NCBI RefSeq assembly: GCF_014647795.1
Contig: NZ_BMPW01000006.1
Span: 124,001 to 188,000, forward strand
Source of the DNA: Actinoplanes campanulatus
GTDB lineage: Bacteria; Actinomycetota; Actinomycetes; Mycobacteriales; Micromonosporaceae
Length of the DNA: 64,000 nt
Reading direction: 5' to 3'
Shown: piece by piece, positions 52,053 to 60,478 of the stretch
Position numbering within the stretch: position 1 is the first letter of the stretch
How the letters are laid out: every line of letters starts with the position of its first letter
Position numbers and translations under genes: made by a program
The notes under the pieces: generated by a model
What the model saw: the letters and a program-made list of their open reading frames with translations, nothing else
What the model was told of the DNA's origin: nothing
Databases searched by the model: none

Positions 52053-53069
52053 ATGATTCATCTACCTCTGGTCCGACAGGGACCGTTGCGGGCGCTGAGC
52101 GTCCGCCTGGTGATGGCGTGCGTCCTGGTGTTCCTGGCGGTCGGGGTCGTCTATGTCGACCGGGACGGGTACCGCGACGTCAACGAGGACGGGCTCACCC
52201 TCCTCGACTGCTTCTACTACGCGGTCGTCTCGCTCTCCACCACCGGCTACGGCGACATCACCCCGGCGACCCAGGAGGCCCGGCTGGTGAACGTCCTGTT
52301 CATCACCCCGGCCCGGGTCCTCTTCCTGATCATCCTGGTCGGCACCACACTCGAGGTGCTGACCGACCAGTTCCGCAAGGGGCTGAGGGTCAGCCAGTGG
52401 AGGCGCAAGTTGAAGGACCACGTGATCATCTGTGGTTACGGCACCAAGGGCCGGGCCGCGGTCGCCGCGCTGCTGGAGACGGGCTACGACAAGTCCCGGA
52501 TCGTCATCGTGGAGAACCGTGAGGCCGGCGTCCGGCAGGCCACCCAGGGCGGGTTCGTCGTCATCGAGGGCGACGCCACCCGGTCGGTGGTGCTCAACGA
52601 CGCGGACGTGAAGAACGCCAAATCGGTCATCATCGCCACCGACCGGGACGAGGCCTCGGTCCTGATCACGCTGACCGTCCGGCAGTTGACCGCCGGGCAG
52701 GTCCGGATCATCGCGGCGGTCCGGGAGCAGGAGAACGCCGCACTGCTCAAGCAGAGCGGCGCCCACCACGTGATCGTGTCGTCCGCGACGGCCGGCCGGC
52801 TGCTCGGCCTGACCACCACCGCGCCGCCGCTGATCGACGTGGTGGAGGACCTGCTCACCCCGGGGCAGGGCATGGCGCTGGCGATGCGCTCGGCGGAGCG
52901 GGCCGAGGTCGGCCGCAATCCGCGTGAGCTGATGACCCTGGTGGTGGCGCTGATCCGCCGGGGCAAGGTGCTGCCGCTCGGTGGTGAGCAGGCCGTCAGT
53001 ATCGAGACCGGCGACCTGCTCGTCTACATCCGCGACGAGGCGACCGCACCCAACGGGGTGTCGGTCTAG
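52053..53069 (+). CDS. Potassium channel with RCK (TrkA-N/TrkA-C) domain
   Basis: 338 residues. Two membrane helices (LVMACVLVFLAVGVVYVDRD and LVNVLFITPARVLFLIILVG) flank a pore loop with the K+ selectivity filter AVVSLSTTGYGDITPATQEA. The cytoplasmic RCK part has the Rossmann motif HVIICGYGTKGRAAVAALLE, VIEGDATRSVVLNDADV and a TrkA-C region at the end (VLPLGGEQAVSIETGDLLVY). The protein is a ligand- or redox-gated K+ channel. The ribosome-binding site at ATG 52053 is weak, and a later start is possible. A long hairpin spans its stop. Confidence 0.94.
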   Translation: MIHLPLVRQGPLRALSVRLVMACVLVFLAVGVVYVDRDGYRDVNEDGLTLLDCFYYAVVSLSTTGYGDITPATQEARLVNVLFITPARVLFLIILVGTTLEVLTDQFRKGLRVSQWRRKLKDHVIICGYGTKGRAAVAALLETGYDKSRIVIVENREAGVRQATQGGFVVIEGDATRSVVLNDADVKNAKSVIIATDRDEASVLITLTVRQLTAGQVRIIAAVREQENAALLKQSGAHHVIVSSATAGRLLGLTTTAPPLIDVVEDLLTPGQGMALAMRSAERAEVGRNPRELMTLVVALIRRGKVLPLGGEQAVSIETGDLLVYIRDEATAPNGVSV

Positions 53070-53115
53070 GGTCTGTCCTGTCGATCACGCGGGGCGCGAT
53101 CGACAGGACGGACCC
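53069..53115. terminator. Long hairpin between convergent genes
   Basis: GGGTC, mismatch, GTCCTGTCGATC (53075-53086) pairs with GATCGACAGGAC (53098-53109), mismatch, GACCC (53111-53115), with an 11-base loop. The stem base includes the last base of the K+ channel stop codon, and the korB stop is four bases beyond it. It probably terminates transcription in both directions. Confidence 0.72.
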
Positions 53116-53118
53116 TGG

Positions 53119-54129
53119 CTAGAGGATGGTCCAGGTGTCGCCGGCGTTGAGGAGACCGTCGAGCATCTCCTCGGGGGTGCCGGTGGCCTGGGCCTCCGCG
53201 TCGAGCACCTGCTTGCGGACGATCTCGTCGTAGGACGGGCGCCGCACGTTCCGGAACACGCCGATCGGGGTGGTGTTCAGGTCGGAACCGGAGAGCCGGG
53301 TCAGCGCGAAGGCGTACGCCGGATCGCTCACGGTCGCGTCGTGGACGATCGGGGTGCCGCCCTCCTGCACCTTCAGGCCGAAGCTGCCCTCGGGATGGAC
53401 CACGTTGTATTTCCCGATCGTGATCGGCTGGCCCTGTTCCAGCCGGATCAGGTGCTCGTCCCGGGTGGCCGGATCCTTGACCAGGTCGAAGGCGCCGTCG
53501 TTGAAGATGTTGCAGTTCTGGTAGATCTCGACGAACGCGGAGCCCTCGTGCTCGGCCGCGGCCCGCAGCACCGATTGCAGATGCTTGCGATCGGAGTCGA
53601 TGGTCCGGGCCACGAAGGTCGCCTCCGCGCCGAGGGCCAGCGACAGCGGGTTGAACGGCGAGTCCGCCGACCCGGCCGGCGTCGACTTGGTGATCTTTCC
53701 GATCTCCGAGGTGGGGGAGTACTGCCCCTTGGTGAGCCCGTAGATCCGATTGTTGAACAGCAGGATCTTGAGGTTCACGTTCCGCCGGAGCGCGTGGATC
53801 AGGTGGTTGCCGCCGATCGACAGGGCGTCGCCGTCGCCGGTCACCACCCAGACGCTGAGATCGGGCCGGGACGCGGACAGGCCGGTCGCGATCGCCGGGG
53901 CGCGCCCGTGGATCGAGTGCATCCCATACGTGTTCATGTAGTAGGGGAACCGCGACGAGCAGCCGATCCCGGAGACGAACACGATGTTCTCCCGGGGGAT
54001 CTCCAGCTCCGGCATGAACTGCTGCACCGCGGCGAGGATGGCGTAGTCCCCGCAGCCGGGGCACCACCGGACCTCCTGGTCGGACTTGAAGTCCTTGGCG
54101 GTCAGTTTCAGCGCGATCGTCTCAGCCAT
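53119..54129 (-). CDS. korB: 2-oxoacid:ferredoxin oxidoreductase, beta subunit
   Basis: 336 residues; thiamine-diphosphate subunit of 2-oxoglutarate:ferredoxin oxidoreductase, an alternative to the TCA-cycle dehydrogenase. The CxxC motif is EVRWCPGCGDYAILAAVQQF; the ThDP/metal-binding segment is VVTGDGDALSIGGNHLIHAL with LLFNNRIYGLTKGQYSPTSE. Substrate preference for 2-oxoglutarate is inferred from the actinobacterial KorAB pair. It starts inside the korA end with an eight-base overlap. Confidence 0.95.
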   Translation of the reverse strand: MAETIALKLTAKDFKSDQEVRWCPGCGDYAILAAVQQFMPELEIPRENIVFVSGIGCSSRFPYYMNTYGMHSIHGRAPAIATGLSASRPDLSVWVVTGDGDALSIGGNHLIHALRRNVNLKILLFNNRIYGLTKGQYSPTSEIGKITKSTPAGSADSPFNPLSLALGAEATFVARTIDSDRKHLQSVLRAAAEHEGSAFVEIYQNCNIFNDGAFDLVKDPATRDEHLIRLEQGQPITIGKYNVVHPEGSFGLKVQEGGTPIVHDATVSDPAYAFALTRLSGSDLNTTPIGVFRNVRRPSYDEIVRKQVLDAEAQATGTPEEMLDGLLNAGDTWTIL

Positions 54130-55975
54130 TCTTGACCACGTCCTCGAGCATGCTCTCCAGCGTCGCGGCGGTGAACGGCAGGCCGCTGACCTGGTTGAAC
54201 GGAACCGCGTCGACCAAATATCTCGCCCGGATCACCGCGGCCAGCTGACCCAGGTTCATCTCCGGGACGACCACCTTCTCGTACCCGGCGAGCACCTCGC
54301 CCAGGTTGGCCGGCAGCGGCGAGAGGTGCCGCAGGTGCGCCTGGGCGATGGTCAGGCCGCGCTGGCGCAGGGCCCGGCAGGCGGCGCCGATCGGCCCGTA
54401 GGTCGAGCCCCAGCCGAGCACCAGCACCTGCGCGTTCTCGTCCGGGTCCTCGACGTCCACATCGGGCACCGGAATGGCCTCGATGCGGGCCTGCCGGGTG
54501 CGGACCATGAACTCGTGGTTCGCCGGGTCGTAGGAGATGTCACCGGTCTTGTCGGCCTTCTCCAGGCCGCCGATGCGGTGCTCCAGGCCCGGCGTGCCGG
54601 GCACGGCCCACGGCCGTGCCATCGTCTCCGGATCACGGAGGTACGGCAGGAAGCGCCCGTCCTCGGTGTTCGGCGCCGTGGCGAACTCGACCCGCAGGTC
54701 CGGCAGTTCGTCGACGGACGGCAGCAGCCACGGCTCGGAGCCGTTGGCCACGTAGTTGTCGGACAGCAGGATGACCGGGGTGCGGTAGGTCAGCGCGATC
54801 CGGGCGGCCTCCAGCGCCGCGTGGAAGCAGTCCGACGGCGACTTCGGCGCGATCACCGCGAGCGGCGCCTCGCCGTGCCGGCCGAACAGCGCCATGTTCA
54901 GGTCGGCCTGCTCGGTCTTGGTGGGCATGCCGGTCGACGGGCCGGCCCGCTGCACGTCCACGATCACCAGCGGCAGCTCCAGGGCGATCGCGAGCGAGAT
55001 GGTCTCGCCCTTGAGCGCCACACCCGGCCCGGAGGTGGTGGTGACGCCGAGCGCCCCGCCGTAGGCCGCGCCGAGCGCCGCCCCGATCGCGGCGATCTCG
55101 TCCTCGGCCTGCATCGTGGTCACACCGAACCGCTTGTGCTTGGACAGCTCGTGCAGGATGTCCGAGGCCGGGGTGATCGGGTAGGCGCCGAGGAACAGCG
55201 GCAGCCTCGACCGCACGGCGGCGGCCACCAGCCCGAGCGCGAGCGCCTGGTTGCCGGTGATGTTGCGGTAGGTGCCGGGCTGCATCTTGGCCGGCTTGAT
55301 CTCGTAGCGCACCGAGAACGCCTCGGTGGTCTCGCCGTAGTTCCAGCCGGCCTGGAAGGCAATCTTGTTCGCGGCGACCAGATCCGGCCGTTTGGCGAAC
55401 TTGCGCTCCAGGAACCGTAGGGTGGACTCGAACGGCCGCGAGTACATCCAACTGAGCAGTCCCAGCGCGAACATGTTCTTGGCGCGCTCGCCGTCCTTCT
55501 TCGAGACGCCGCTCTCGGCCAGGGCGCCTAGGGTCAGGGACGTGAGCGCGACCGGATGGACGGCGAACTCGGCGAGCGAGCCGTCCTCCAGTGGGCTCTC
55601 GGCGTAGCCCACCTTGGCCAGGTTGCGCCGGGTGAACTCGTCGGTGTTGACGATGATGTCGGCGCCGGCCGGCAGGTCGGCCAGGTTCGCCTTGAGTGCG
55701 GCCGGGTTCATCGCGACGAGGACGTTCGGCGCGTCGCCCGGGGTGAGAATGTCGTAGTCGGCGAAGTGCACCTGGAAACTGGAGACCCCGGGAAGGGTGC
55801 CCGCTGGTGCACGGATCTCTGCAGGGAAGTTCGGAAGTGTCGAGATGTCGTTGCCCAACTGGGCGGTCTCCGACGTAAACCGGTCTCCGGTGAGCTGCAT
55901 TCCGTCACCGGAGTCGCCGGCGAATCGGATTACCACCCGGTCCAGCTGCTCGACTCGCTTCGCGGGAGCGGCCAC
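54122..55975 (-). CDS. korA: 2-oxoacid:ferredoxin oxidoreductase, alpha subunit (gamma-alpha fusion)
   Basis: 617 residues from GTG 55975 with GGAGG. The N-terminal gamma-like domain (RVEQLDRVVIRFAGDSGDGM through LAKVGYAESPLEDGSLAEFA) is fused to the alpha domain (GNQALALGLVAAAVRSRLPL, then YPITPASDILHELSKHKRFG and ALGVTTTSGPGVALKGETIS). This fusion is standard for actinobacterial KorA. Together with KorB it makes reduced ferredoxin and succinyl-CoA. No ferredoxin gene is adjacent; an orphan nuoA is divergent from it. Confidence 0.95.
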   Translation of the reverse strand: MAAPAKRVEQLDRVVIRFAGDSGDGMQLTGDRFTSETAQLGNDISTLPNFPAEIRAPAGTLPGVSSFQVHFADYDILTPGDAPNVLVAMNPAALKANLADLPAGADIIVNTDEFTRRNLAKVGYAESPLEDGSLAEFAVHPVALTSLTLGALAESGVSKKDGERAKNMFALGLLSWMYSRPFESTLRFLERKFAKRPDLVAANKIAFQAGWNYGETTEAFSVRYEIKPAKMQPGTYRNITGNQALALGLVAAAVRSRLPLFLGAYPITPASDILHELSKHKRFGVTTMQAEDEIAAIGAALGAAYGGALGVTTTSGPGVALKGETISLAIALELPLVIVDVQRAGPSTGMPTKTEQADLNMALFGRHGEAPLAVIAPKSPSDCFHAALEAARIALTYRTPVILLSDNYVANGSEPWLLPSVDELPDLRVEFATAPNTEDGRFLPYLRDPETMARPWAVPGTPGLEHRIGGLEKADKTGDISYDPANHEFMVRTRQARIEAIPVPDVDVEDPDENAQVLVLGWGSTYGPIGAACRALRQRGLTIAQAHLRHLSPLPANLGEVLAGYEKVVVPEMNLGQLAAVIRARYLVDAVPFNQVSGLPFTAATLESMLEDVVKNG

Positions 55976-56161
55976 GATTCAACCTCCATAAGGCGCGGTC
56001 CGGCGGCTTCAAGACTGTCGATGAGCCGGCCCGCAAATCGTCAGTTCCACACTACGTCGCCGCTCCTTACGAAGCGGCCGCGGACCGTTGCCCACGGTAG
56101 CCGTGGCGATGAACAACCAGCTAGCAGATCTCACTGGTTGCGTCAGATAGGCTCCCCGATC

Positions 56162-56539
56162 GTGGACGGTTACCTCGGCTCGTACGCCACCCTGGGGCTG
56201 CTGCTGCTCGCCGGAGTGCTGCTGTTCGTGGCCGCTTTCGGCGCGAACCGGCTGCTGCGCCCGGCCCACCCGGCCGAGCCGCCGGGCAAGCGGATCGCCT
56301 ACGAGAGCGGCATCGACCCGGTCGGCGGCGACTGGGCGCAGGCCCAGATCCGGTATTACGTCTATGCGTACCTCTATGTGCTTTTCGCCGTGGAAGCCGT
56401 ATTTCTCTTCCCGTGGGCGGTGATCTTCGACCGGCCGGGTTTCGGCGGCATGGCCATCGCCGAGATGGGCATCTTCGTAGCCGTGCTGGCCCTGGGCATC
56501 CTGTACGCCTGGCGCAAGAAGATCCTCACCTGGACCTGA
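56162..56539 (+). CDS. nuoA: NADH-quinone oxidoreductase subunit A (isolated copy)
   Basis: 125 residues from GTG 56162, three membrane helices (TLGLLLLAGVLLFVAAFGAN, YLYVLFAVEAVFLFPWAVIF, IAEMGIFVAVLALGILYAWR) and the conserved loop AYESGIDPVGGDWAQAQIRY, all typical of NuoA. NuoA is a membrane-arm subunit of complex I. No other nuo gene is next to it; it is followed by a DivIVA-like gene. In some actinobacteria a second, partial nuo set is linked to korAB, so this may be a remnant or a subunit of a different complex. The ribosome-binding site is weak. Confidence 0.93.
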   Translation: MDGYLGSYATLGLLLLAGVLLFVAAFGANRLLRPAHPAEPPGKRIAYESGIDPVGGDWAQAQIRYYVYAYLYVLFAVEAVFLFPWAVIFDRPGFGGMAIAEMGIFVAVLALGILYAWRKKILTWT

Positions 56540-56596
56540 GCGTCCGGATGGGTGGTGGGCTCGCCTACGGAATGCGGACATGTCAACATCGTGCGC

Positions 56597-57037
56597 ATGG
56601 GTCAGCTTCTGCTCTTCATTGTCGTGGCACTGGTCGTCGCGACGATCGTCTTCGGCGTGACCGTTCTGTTGAGCGGGAGCGACCCCGGCCTGACCCCGGT
56701 CGAGCCCGACGGTCGCGCGGTTCCGCTGCCCAGCGACCGTCCCCTCGGTGAGGACGACATCTCCCGGACCAGGTTCGACTCCGTCTGGCGCGGCTACCGG
56801 ATGGAGCAGGTGGACCAGGCGTTGCAGCGGGCGGCGTACGACATCGGCTACAAGGGCGAGCTGATCGGCGTGCTCGAGGCCGAGGTGGCCGCGCTGCGCG
56901 AGGGCCGCACCGAGGACGCCGACGCGCTGCGCAAGGCCCGGGAGGCCGCGATGGCCCCGGTCGCCGGACTGCCGCCGATCCCGGAGCCGCCGGTCATCCC
57001 GATGGACACCGGCCAGGAGCCGGTGGAGAAGCAATGA
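56597..57037 (+). CDS. Membrane-anchored DivIVA-domain protein
   Basis: 146 residues from ATG 56597. N-terminal membrane helix (LLLFIVVALVVATIVFGVTV), then the DivIVA N-domain motif ISRTRFDSVWRGYRMEQVDQ and ALQRAAYDIGYKGELIGVLE, followed by a coiled-coil segment AEVAALREGRTEDADALRKA and a Pro-rich tail. Proteins of this kind associate with the membrane at curved or growing sites, but the role is not established. It overlaps the following SRPBCC gene by four bases. Confidence 0.85.
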   Translation: MGQLLLFIVVALVVATIVFGVTVLLSGSDPGLTPVEPDGRAVPLPSDRPLGEDDISRTRFDSVWRGYRMEQVDQALQRAAYDIGYKGELIGVLEAEVAALREGRTEDADALRKAREAAMAPVAGLPPIPEPPVIPMDTGQEPVEKQ

Positions 57038-57540
57038 GCAGTGATTCGGGGGCCGGCCCAGGTAGCGGGCTCGGTGACGCCGCTCGGGCGGGTTCCGGCG
57101 AGTTCACCGCCAAGGTGATCGTCAACGCGCCCGCGTCCCGGGTCTTCGCCGCCTTCATGAACTGGGAGAAGCAGTCCGAGTGGATCCCGTTCACCCGGGT
57201 GCGGGTGGTCGAGGGCGACGGCGGCGAGGGCAGCCTGGTCGAGGCGATCACCGCGCTCGGCCCGGCGGTCCTGCGTGACGAGCTGCGGGTGGTCAAGGTC
57301 AACGAGCCGTACGAGGTCCGCGTCGTGCACTGCGGCAAGGTGCTGCGCGGCCCCGGTTCGATGCGGTGCACCGCGATGTCCGGCGACCGGACCCAGATCG
57401 TGCTGCACGAGTGGTTCCACCTGCCGCCCGGCGCGGTCGGCAAGATCGCCTGGCCGGTCCTCTGGCCGGGCTCCAAGATCGGCTTCACCGGGGCGCTCAA
57501 ACGCTTCGCACGGCTCGTCGAGCAGGGGCGGCTACCGTGA
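57034..57540 (+). CDS. SRPBCC-family protein
   Basis: 168 residues. START-like fold: EFTAKVIVNAPASRVFAAFM, then NWEKQSEWIPFTRVRVVEGD, VLRDELRVVKVNEPYEVRVV and a C-terminal helix KIGFTGALKRFARLVEQG. A ligand is not known. It is inserted between the DivIVA-like gene and tag with overlaps on both sides (ATGA and GTGA), so the three are probably co-translated. Confidence 0.85.
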   Translation: MSSDSGAGPGSGLGDAARAGSGEFTAKVIVNAPASRVFAAFMNWEKQSEWIPFTRVRVVEGDGGEGSLVEAITALGPAVLRDELRVVKVNEPYEVRVVHCGKVLRGPGSMRCTAMSGDRTQIVLHEWFHLPPGAVGKIAWPVLWPGSKIGFTGALKRFARLVEQGRLP

Positions 57541-58109
57541 CCGACACCGGGCTGGTGATCGGCGCCGACGGGCAGCCTCGGTGCTTCTGGGCGGGCGGCT
57601 CACCGGACTACACGGCGTACCACGACGACGAGTGGGGCCGGCCGGTCCGCGGCGACGACGCCCTCTTCGAGCGGCTCACCCTGGAGGCCTTCCAGTCCGG
57701 CCTGTCCTGGATCACCATCCTGCGCAAGCGCCCGGCGTTCCGGGCCGCCTTCGACGGCTTCTCGATCGCCAAGATGGCCGGCTACACCGAGGCCGACGCC
57801 GAGCGCCTGATGGCCGACGCCGGGATCGTCCGCAACCGGATGAAGATCGACGCGGCGCTGCACAACGCCCGGGTGGCGGCCGAAATCGACCTGACGGAAC
57901 TGCTCTGGTCCTTCGCGCCCGCGGGCCGGGACCGGCCGCGGACCCGCTCCGACGTCCCGGCGGTCACGCCCGAGTCCACCGCCATGGCCAAGGCGCTCAA
58001 GAAGCGCGGATTCAAGTTCGTCGGGCCCACCACGGCGTACGCGTTGATGCAGGCCACCGGCATGGTCGACGACCACCTCACGGACTGCTGGGTGCCCGTG
58101 ATGAGATGA
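57537..58109 (+). CDS. tag: DNA-3-methyladenine glycosylase I
   Basis: Base-excision repair enzyme removing 3-methyladenine from DNA. 190 residues from GTG 57537. Family motifs: PRCFWAGGSPDYTAYHDDEW with GRPVRGDDALFERLTLEAFQ, SGLSWITILRKRPAFRAAFD and the C-terminal FKFVGPTTAYALMQATGMVD with DHLTDCWVP. The usual N-terminal zinc-ligand Cys is present (PRCFWA), as are Tyr and His later on. Confidence 0.96.
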   Translation: MTDTGLVIGADGQPRCFWAGGSPDYTAYHDDEWGRPVRGDDALFERLTLEAFQSGLSWITILRKRPAFRAAFDGFSIAKMAGYTEADAERLMADAGIVRNRMKIDAALHNARVAAEIDLTELLWSFAPAGRDRPRTRSDVPAVTPESTAMAKALKKRGFKFVGPTTAYALMQATGMVDDHLTDCWVPVMR

Positions 58110-58113
58110 AGCC

Positions 58114-58620
58114 ATGGCGCGATGGTCGGTAGTTCTTCCGGATGAGCAGTGGGCGACCGAGCGGTTGTTCCAGCACGATGTGGTGACCGTGGCGGGCGGC
58201 CCAGCCGAAGCCGCGGTCGGCGACGAGGTGCTGGTGGTCGCCGAACAGCAGGTCGTGGCGTTGGCCCGGGTGGAGAAGACCGACGGCGGTCTCGCGCTGT
58301 GGTACCTACGGCGGGCCTTCGACGAGCCGGTCCCGGCCGCTCTTTCGGAAGGCCCGATCGACGAGGCGACGTTCCGGCGGTTCGCCGAGCGCCTGGGCGG
58401 CCCGTCCGACCGGAAGCCGTGGCTGGTGAGCGTGGCCATGCCGATCGAGGCGGTGAACCCGGCCGAGGCGGTGCGCCAGTTCTGGTCGCACGTGCTGGAG
58501 CTGGGCCCGGCCGAGCTGCCCACCTACGTCTGGCCCTCCGGTGACGAACTGGCCATGCAGGCCTTCGTCCTCGGGGCCGAGGCGAACCAGGACCCCGAGG
58601 AAGAAGACGACGAGGACTAG
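58114..58620 (+). CDS. Conserved hypothetical protein
   Basis: 168 residues, acidic with a Glu/Asp-rich C-terminus (EANQDPEEEDDED). It begins MARWSVVLPDEQWATERLFQ and contains VGDEVLVVAEQQVVALARVE, which looks like a small beta-barrel, possibly PUA/EVE-like (a domain that reads modified bases), but I cannot confirm it. It follows tag by four bases and so may be co-expressed with DNA repair. Its stop overlaps the convergent enoyl-CoA hydratase stop (shared CTAG). Confidence 0.7.
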   Translation: MARWSVVLPDEQWATERLFQHDVVTVAGGPAEAAVGDEVLVVAEQQVVALARVEKTDGGLALWYLRRAFDEPVPAALSEGPIDEATFRRFAERLGGPSDRKPWLVSVAMPIEAVNPAEAVRQFWSHVLELGPAELPTYVWPSGDELAMQAFVLGAEANQDPEEEDDED

Positions 58621-59405
58621 CGTCCCTGGAATTCCGGGCGCTGCTTGTTCACGAAGGCGTTGACCGCGGCCGAGTGGTCCGCGGTCGCGCCGCAGATCGC
58701 CTGAGCCTGGGCCTCGGCCGCCAGGGCGTCGGACAGCGTGCCGGCCGTGGCGATGGACAGCTCACGCTTGATCGCGCCGTAGGCCACCGTGGGACCCGCC
58801 GCGAGCCGCGCGGCCAGCTCCTGGGCCGCCGGCAGCACCTTCTCGTCGTCGTCCAGCAGCTCGGTCAGCATCCCGATCCGGGACGCCTCCTCGGCCTTCA
58901 CCGGCTTCGCGAGCAGCAGCAGCTCCACCGCCTTGGCGTGGCCCACGATCCGCGGCAGCGACCAGGAGATGCCGCTGTCCCCGGCCAGGCCCACGTTGGC
59001 GAAGGCCATCAGGAAGCTGGTCCGGGGGCCGCCGATGCGGAAGTCGGCGAGCAGGGCCAGTGAGGCGCCGGCCCCGGCGGCCATCCCGCCCACCGCGGCG
59101 ATCACCGGCTTCGGCATGCTGGCCAGCCGCTGCGCGATCGGGTTGTAGTGCACCTGCACGGTGTTCAGGTCGGTCGCGCCCGACCGCAGCAGCGACGCGT
59201 GCTCCCGCAGGTCCTGGCCGCCGCAGAAGGCGCCGCCCGCGCCGGTCAGCACGATCGCCCGGCAGGACCGGTCGCCCTCCAGCTCGGCAAGGGTGTCCCG
59301 CAACGCCTCCTTGAGGTCGACGGTGAAGGAGTTCATCGCCTCGGGACGGTTGAGGGTCAGGGTGACTACCGCGTCAGTGCGGTCGACGAGGAGCGAGTCG
59401 TTCAT
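58617..59405 (-). CDS. Enoyl-CoA hydratase/isomerase family protein
   Basis: 262 residues from ATG 59405, which overlaps the paaX stop. Crotonase fold: VVTLTLNRPEAMNSFTVDLK, the oxyanion-hole segment AIVLTGAGGAFCGGQDLREH, KPVIAAVGGMAAGAGASLAL and FANVGLAGDSGISWSLPRIV with the Asp typical of PaaG-type isomerases. The neighbouring PaaX-family regulator suggests a role in phenylacetate-like or fatty acid breakdown (PaaG isomerise ring 1,2-epoxyphenylacetyl-CoA), but no other paa genes are present here. Confidence 0.92.
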   Translation of the reverse strand: MNDSLLVDRTDAVVTLTLNRPEAMNSFTVDLKEALRDTLAELEGDRSCRAIVLTGAGGAFCGGQDLREHASLLRSGATDLNTVQVHYNPIAQRLASMPKPVIAAVGGMAAGAGASLALLADFRIGGPRTSFLMAFANVGLAGDSGISWSLPRIVGHAKAVELLLLAKPVKAEEASRIGMLTELLDDDEKVLPAAQELAARLAAGPTVAYGAIKRELSIATAGTLSDALAAEAQAQAICGATADHSAAVNAFVNKQRPEFQGR

Positions 59406-60205
59406 GGGTTCGAGAATCCCACACGCGCTCCACGGGTGGCCGACTGCAGGCACCGTTCCACGTGCCGGTCGGCGGCCGGGCGCAGCCGGGTGGCGTGCTT
59501 GTCGAAGAATCCGGCGGCCTTGACGCCCGGCCAGCCCGGGGGCAGCAGCGCCGCGGGCAGTTGCGGGTCCTGGAAGAGGAACGACCGCCAGGCGTGCACC
59601 AGACGGAACCGGGCCGCGTACGCCTCCTCGTCGGTGCTACGTGGAGTGATCGCCTTCACTACGGGTAGTAGTGCTTCGACGAACTCCCGATACGACTGTC
59701 CGATGCGGGCGAGGTCCCAGGCCCGGTCCACGATCCCGGTGGCGTCCGCCGCGGGGCTCGCGCTGAAACGCTCGTAGCCCGCACCCGCCTCGGCCAGCAG
59801 CGCTTCGACCTCTTCGGAGGCCCGGGGCGCCACCCAGACCTGCTCGCTGAGCGGCCCGTAGCCCAGATAGGTGAGCCGGAGCGCGTCCCGCCGCGTGACC
59901 GGCTCGTGGAGCAGGATCATGTCGAAGCGACCGTCCCAGCCACCGCGACCGGTTCGGTACACCCGGGCGGCTGCCTCGTCGAGCCGCCGCGCGGCCTTCG
60001 GGGTGAGCAGATAACCCGGTCCGGCGGCCAGCCGGAGCGGATGCAACCAGCCCTGTCGCACCATTCGCGACACTGCGGTGCGGACCGCCGGAGCCGCGAT
60101 GTCGAGCGGTGCCAGCAGCCGGACCAGCGCCGACACCGGGGCTCGGGAGCCGCGATCGCGCAGGTAGTCGCCGTACAGGTCGAAGAGTGCGGACCGCGCC
60201 TGCAT
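59402..60205 (-). CDS. PaaX-family transcriptional regulator
   Basis: About 267 residues from ATG 60205. N-terminal PaaX winged helix: ARSALFDLYGDYLRDRGSRA, then LDIAAPAVRTAVSRMVRQGW and LHPLRLAAGPGYLLTPKAAR, middle domain (GRFDMILLHEPVTRRDALRL) and the C-terminal PaaX_C (EFVEALLPVVKAI through RLVHAWRSFLFQDPQLPAAL, LPPGWPG). PaaX represses phenylacetate genes and responds to phenylacetyl-CoA. It overlaps the crotonase gene, which it probably controls with itself through the inverted repeat just upstream. Confidence 0.93.
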   Translation of the reverse strand: MQARSALFDLYGDYLRDRGSRAPVSALVRLLAPLDIAAPAVRTAVSRMVRQGWLHPLRLAAGPGYLLTPKAARRLDEAAARVYRTGRGGWDGRFDMILLHEPVTRRDALRLTYLGYGPLSEQVWVAPRASEEVEALLAEAGAGYERFSASPAADATGIVDRAWDLARIGQSYREFVEALLPVVKAITPRSTDEEAYAARFRLVHAWRSFLFQDPQLPAALLPPGWPGVKAAGFFDKHATRLRPAADRHVERCLQSATRGARVGFSNP

Positions 60206-60215
60206 GACCGCACAT

Positions 60216-60254
60216 TGTGACAGCCCAAAAGACGATATGCTAGATGCTGTCACA
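60216..60254. promoter_or_regulatory. Inverted repeat upstream of the PaaX gene, likely operator
   Basis: TGTGACAGC (60216-60224) and its complement GCTGTCACA (60246-60254) are separated by 21 bases; the half-site centres are 30 bases apart, about three helical turns. It ends 11 bases before the PaaX start and spans AT-rich sequence GACGATATGCTAGATG likely to hold the -10 element. This fits autorepression by a dimeric regulator. Confidence 0.6.
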
Positions 60255-60478
60255 TCCGCCCGGGCTGGGTTTGGGTTCGCCGGTGTTCATCAGGGAAAAT
60301 GTTTGATCGGCACGGTGGGCCGCAACGCGTGGAAACGTGAAACGGCCTGTACGGCCGCCGGTCGGAAACGAGCACCGCGTCGCGTGGGGCTGAGCACGTG
60401 ACGGGGCTGCTGGCATTCCAGGAGCAAGTGGCTGTGGGGCAACCCACCGACCCTGACGTAGGTCTGAGGGGAGACAAG

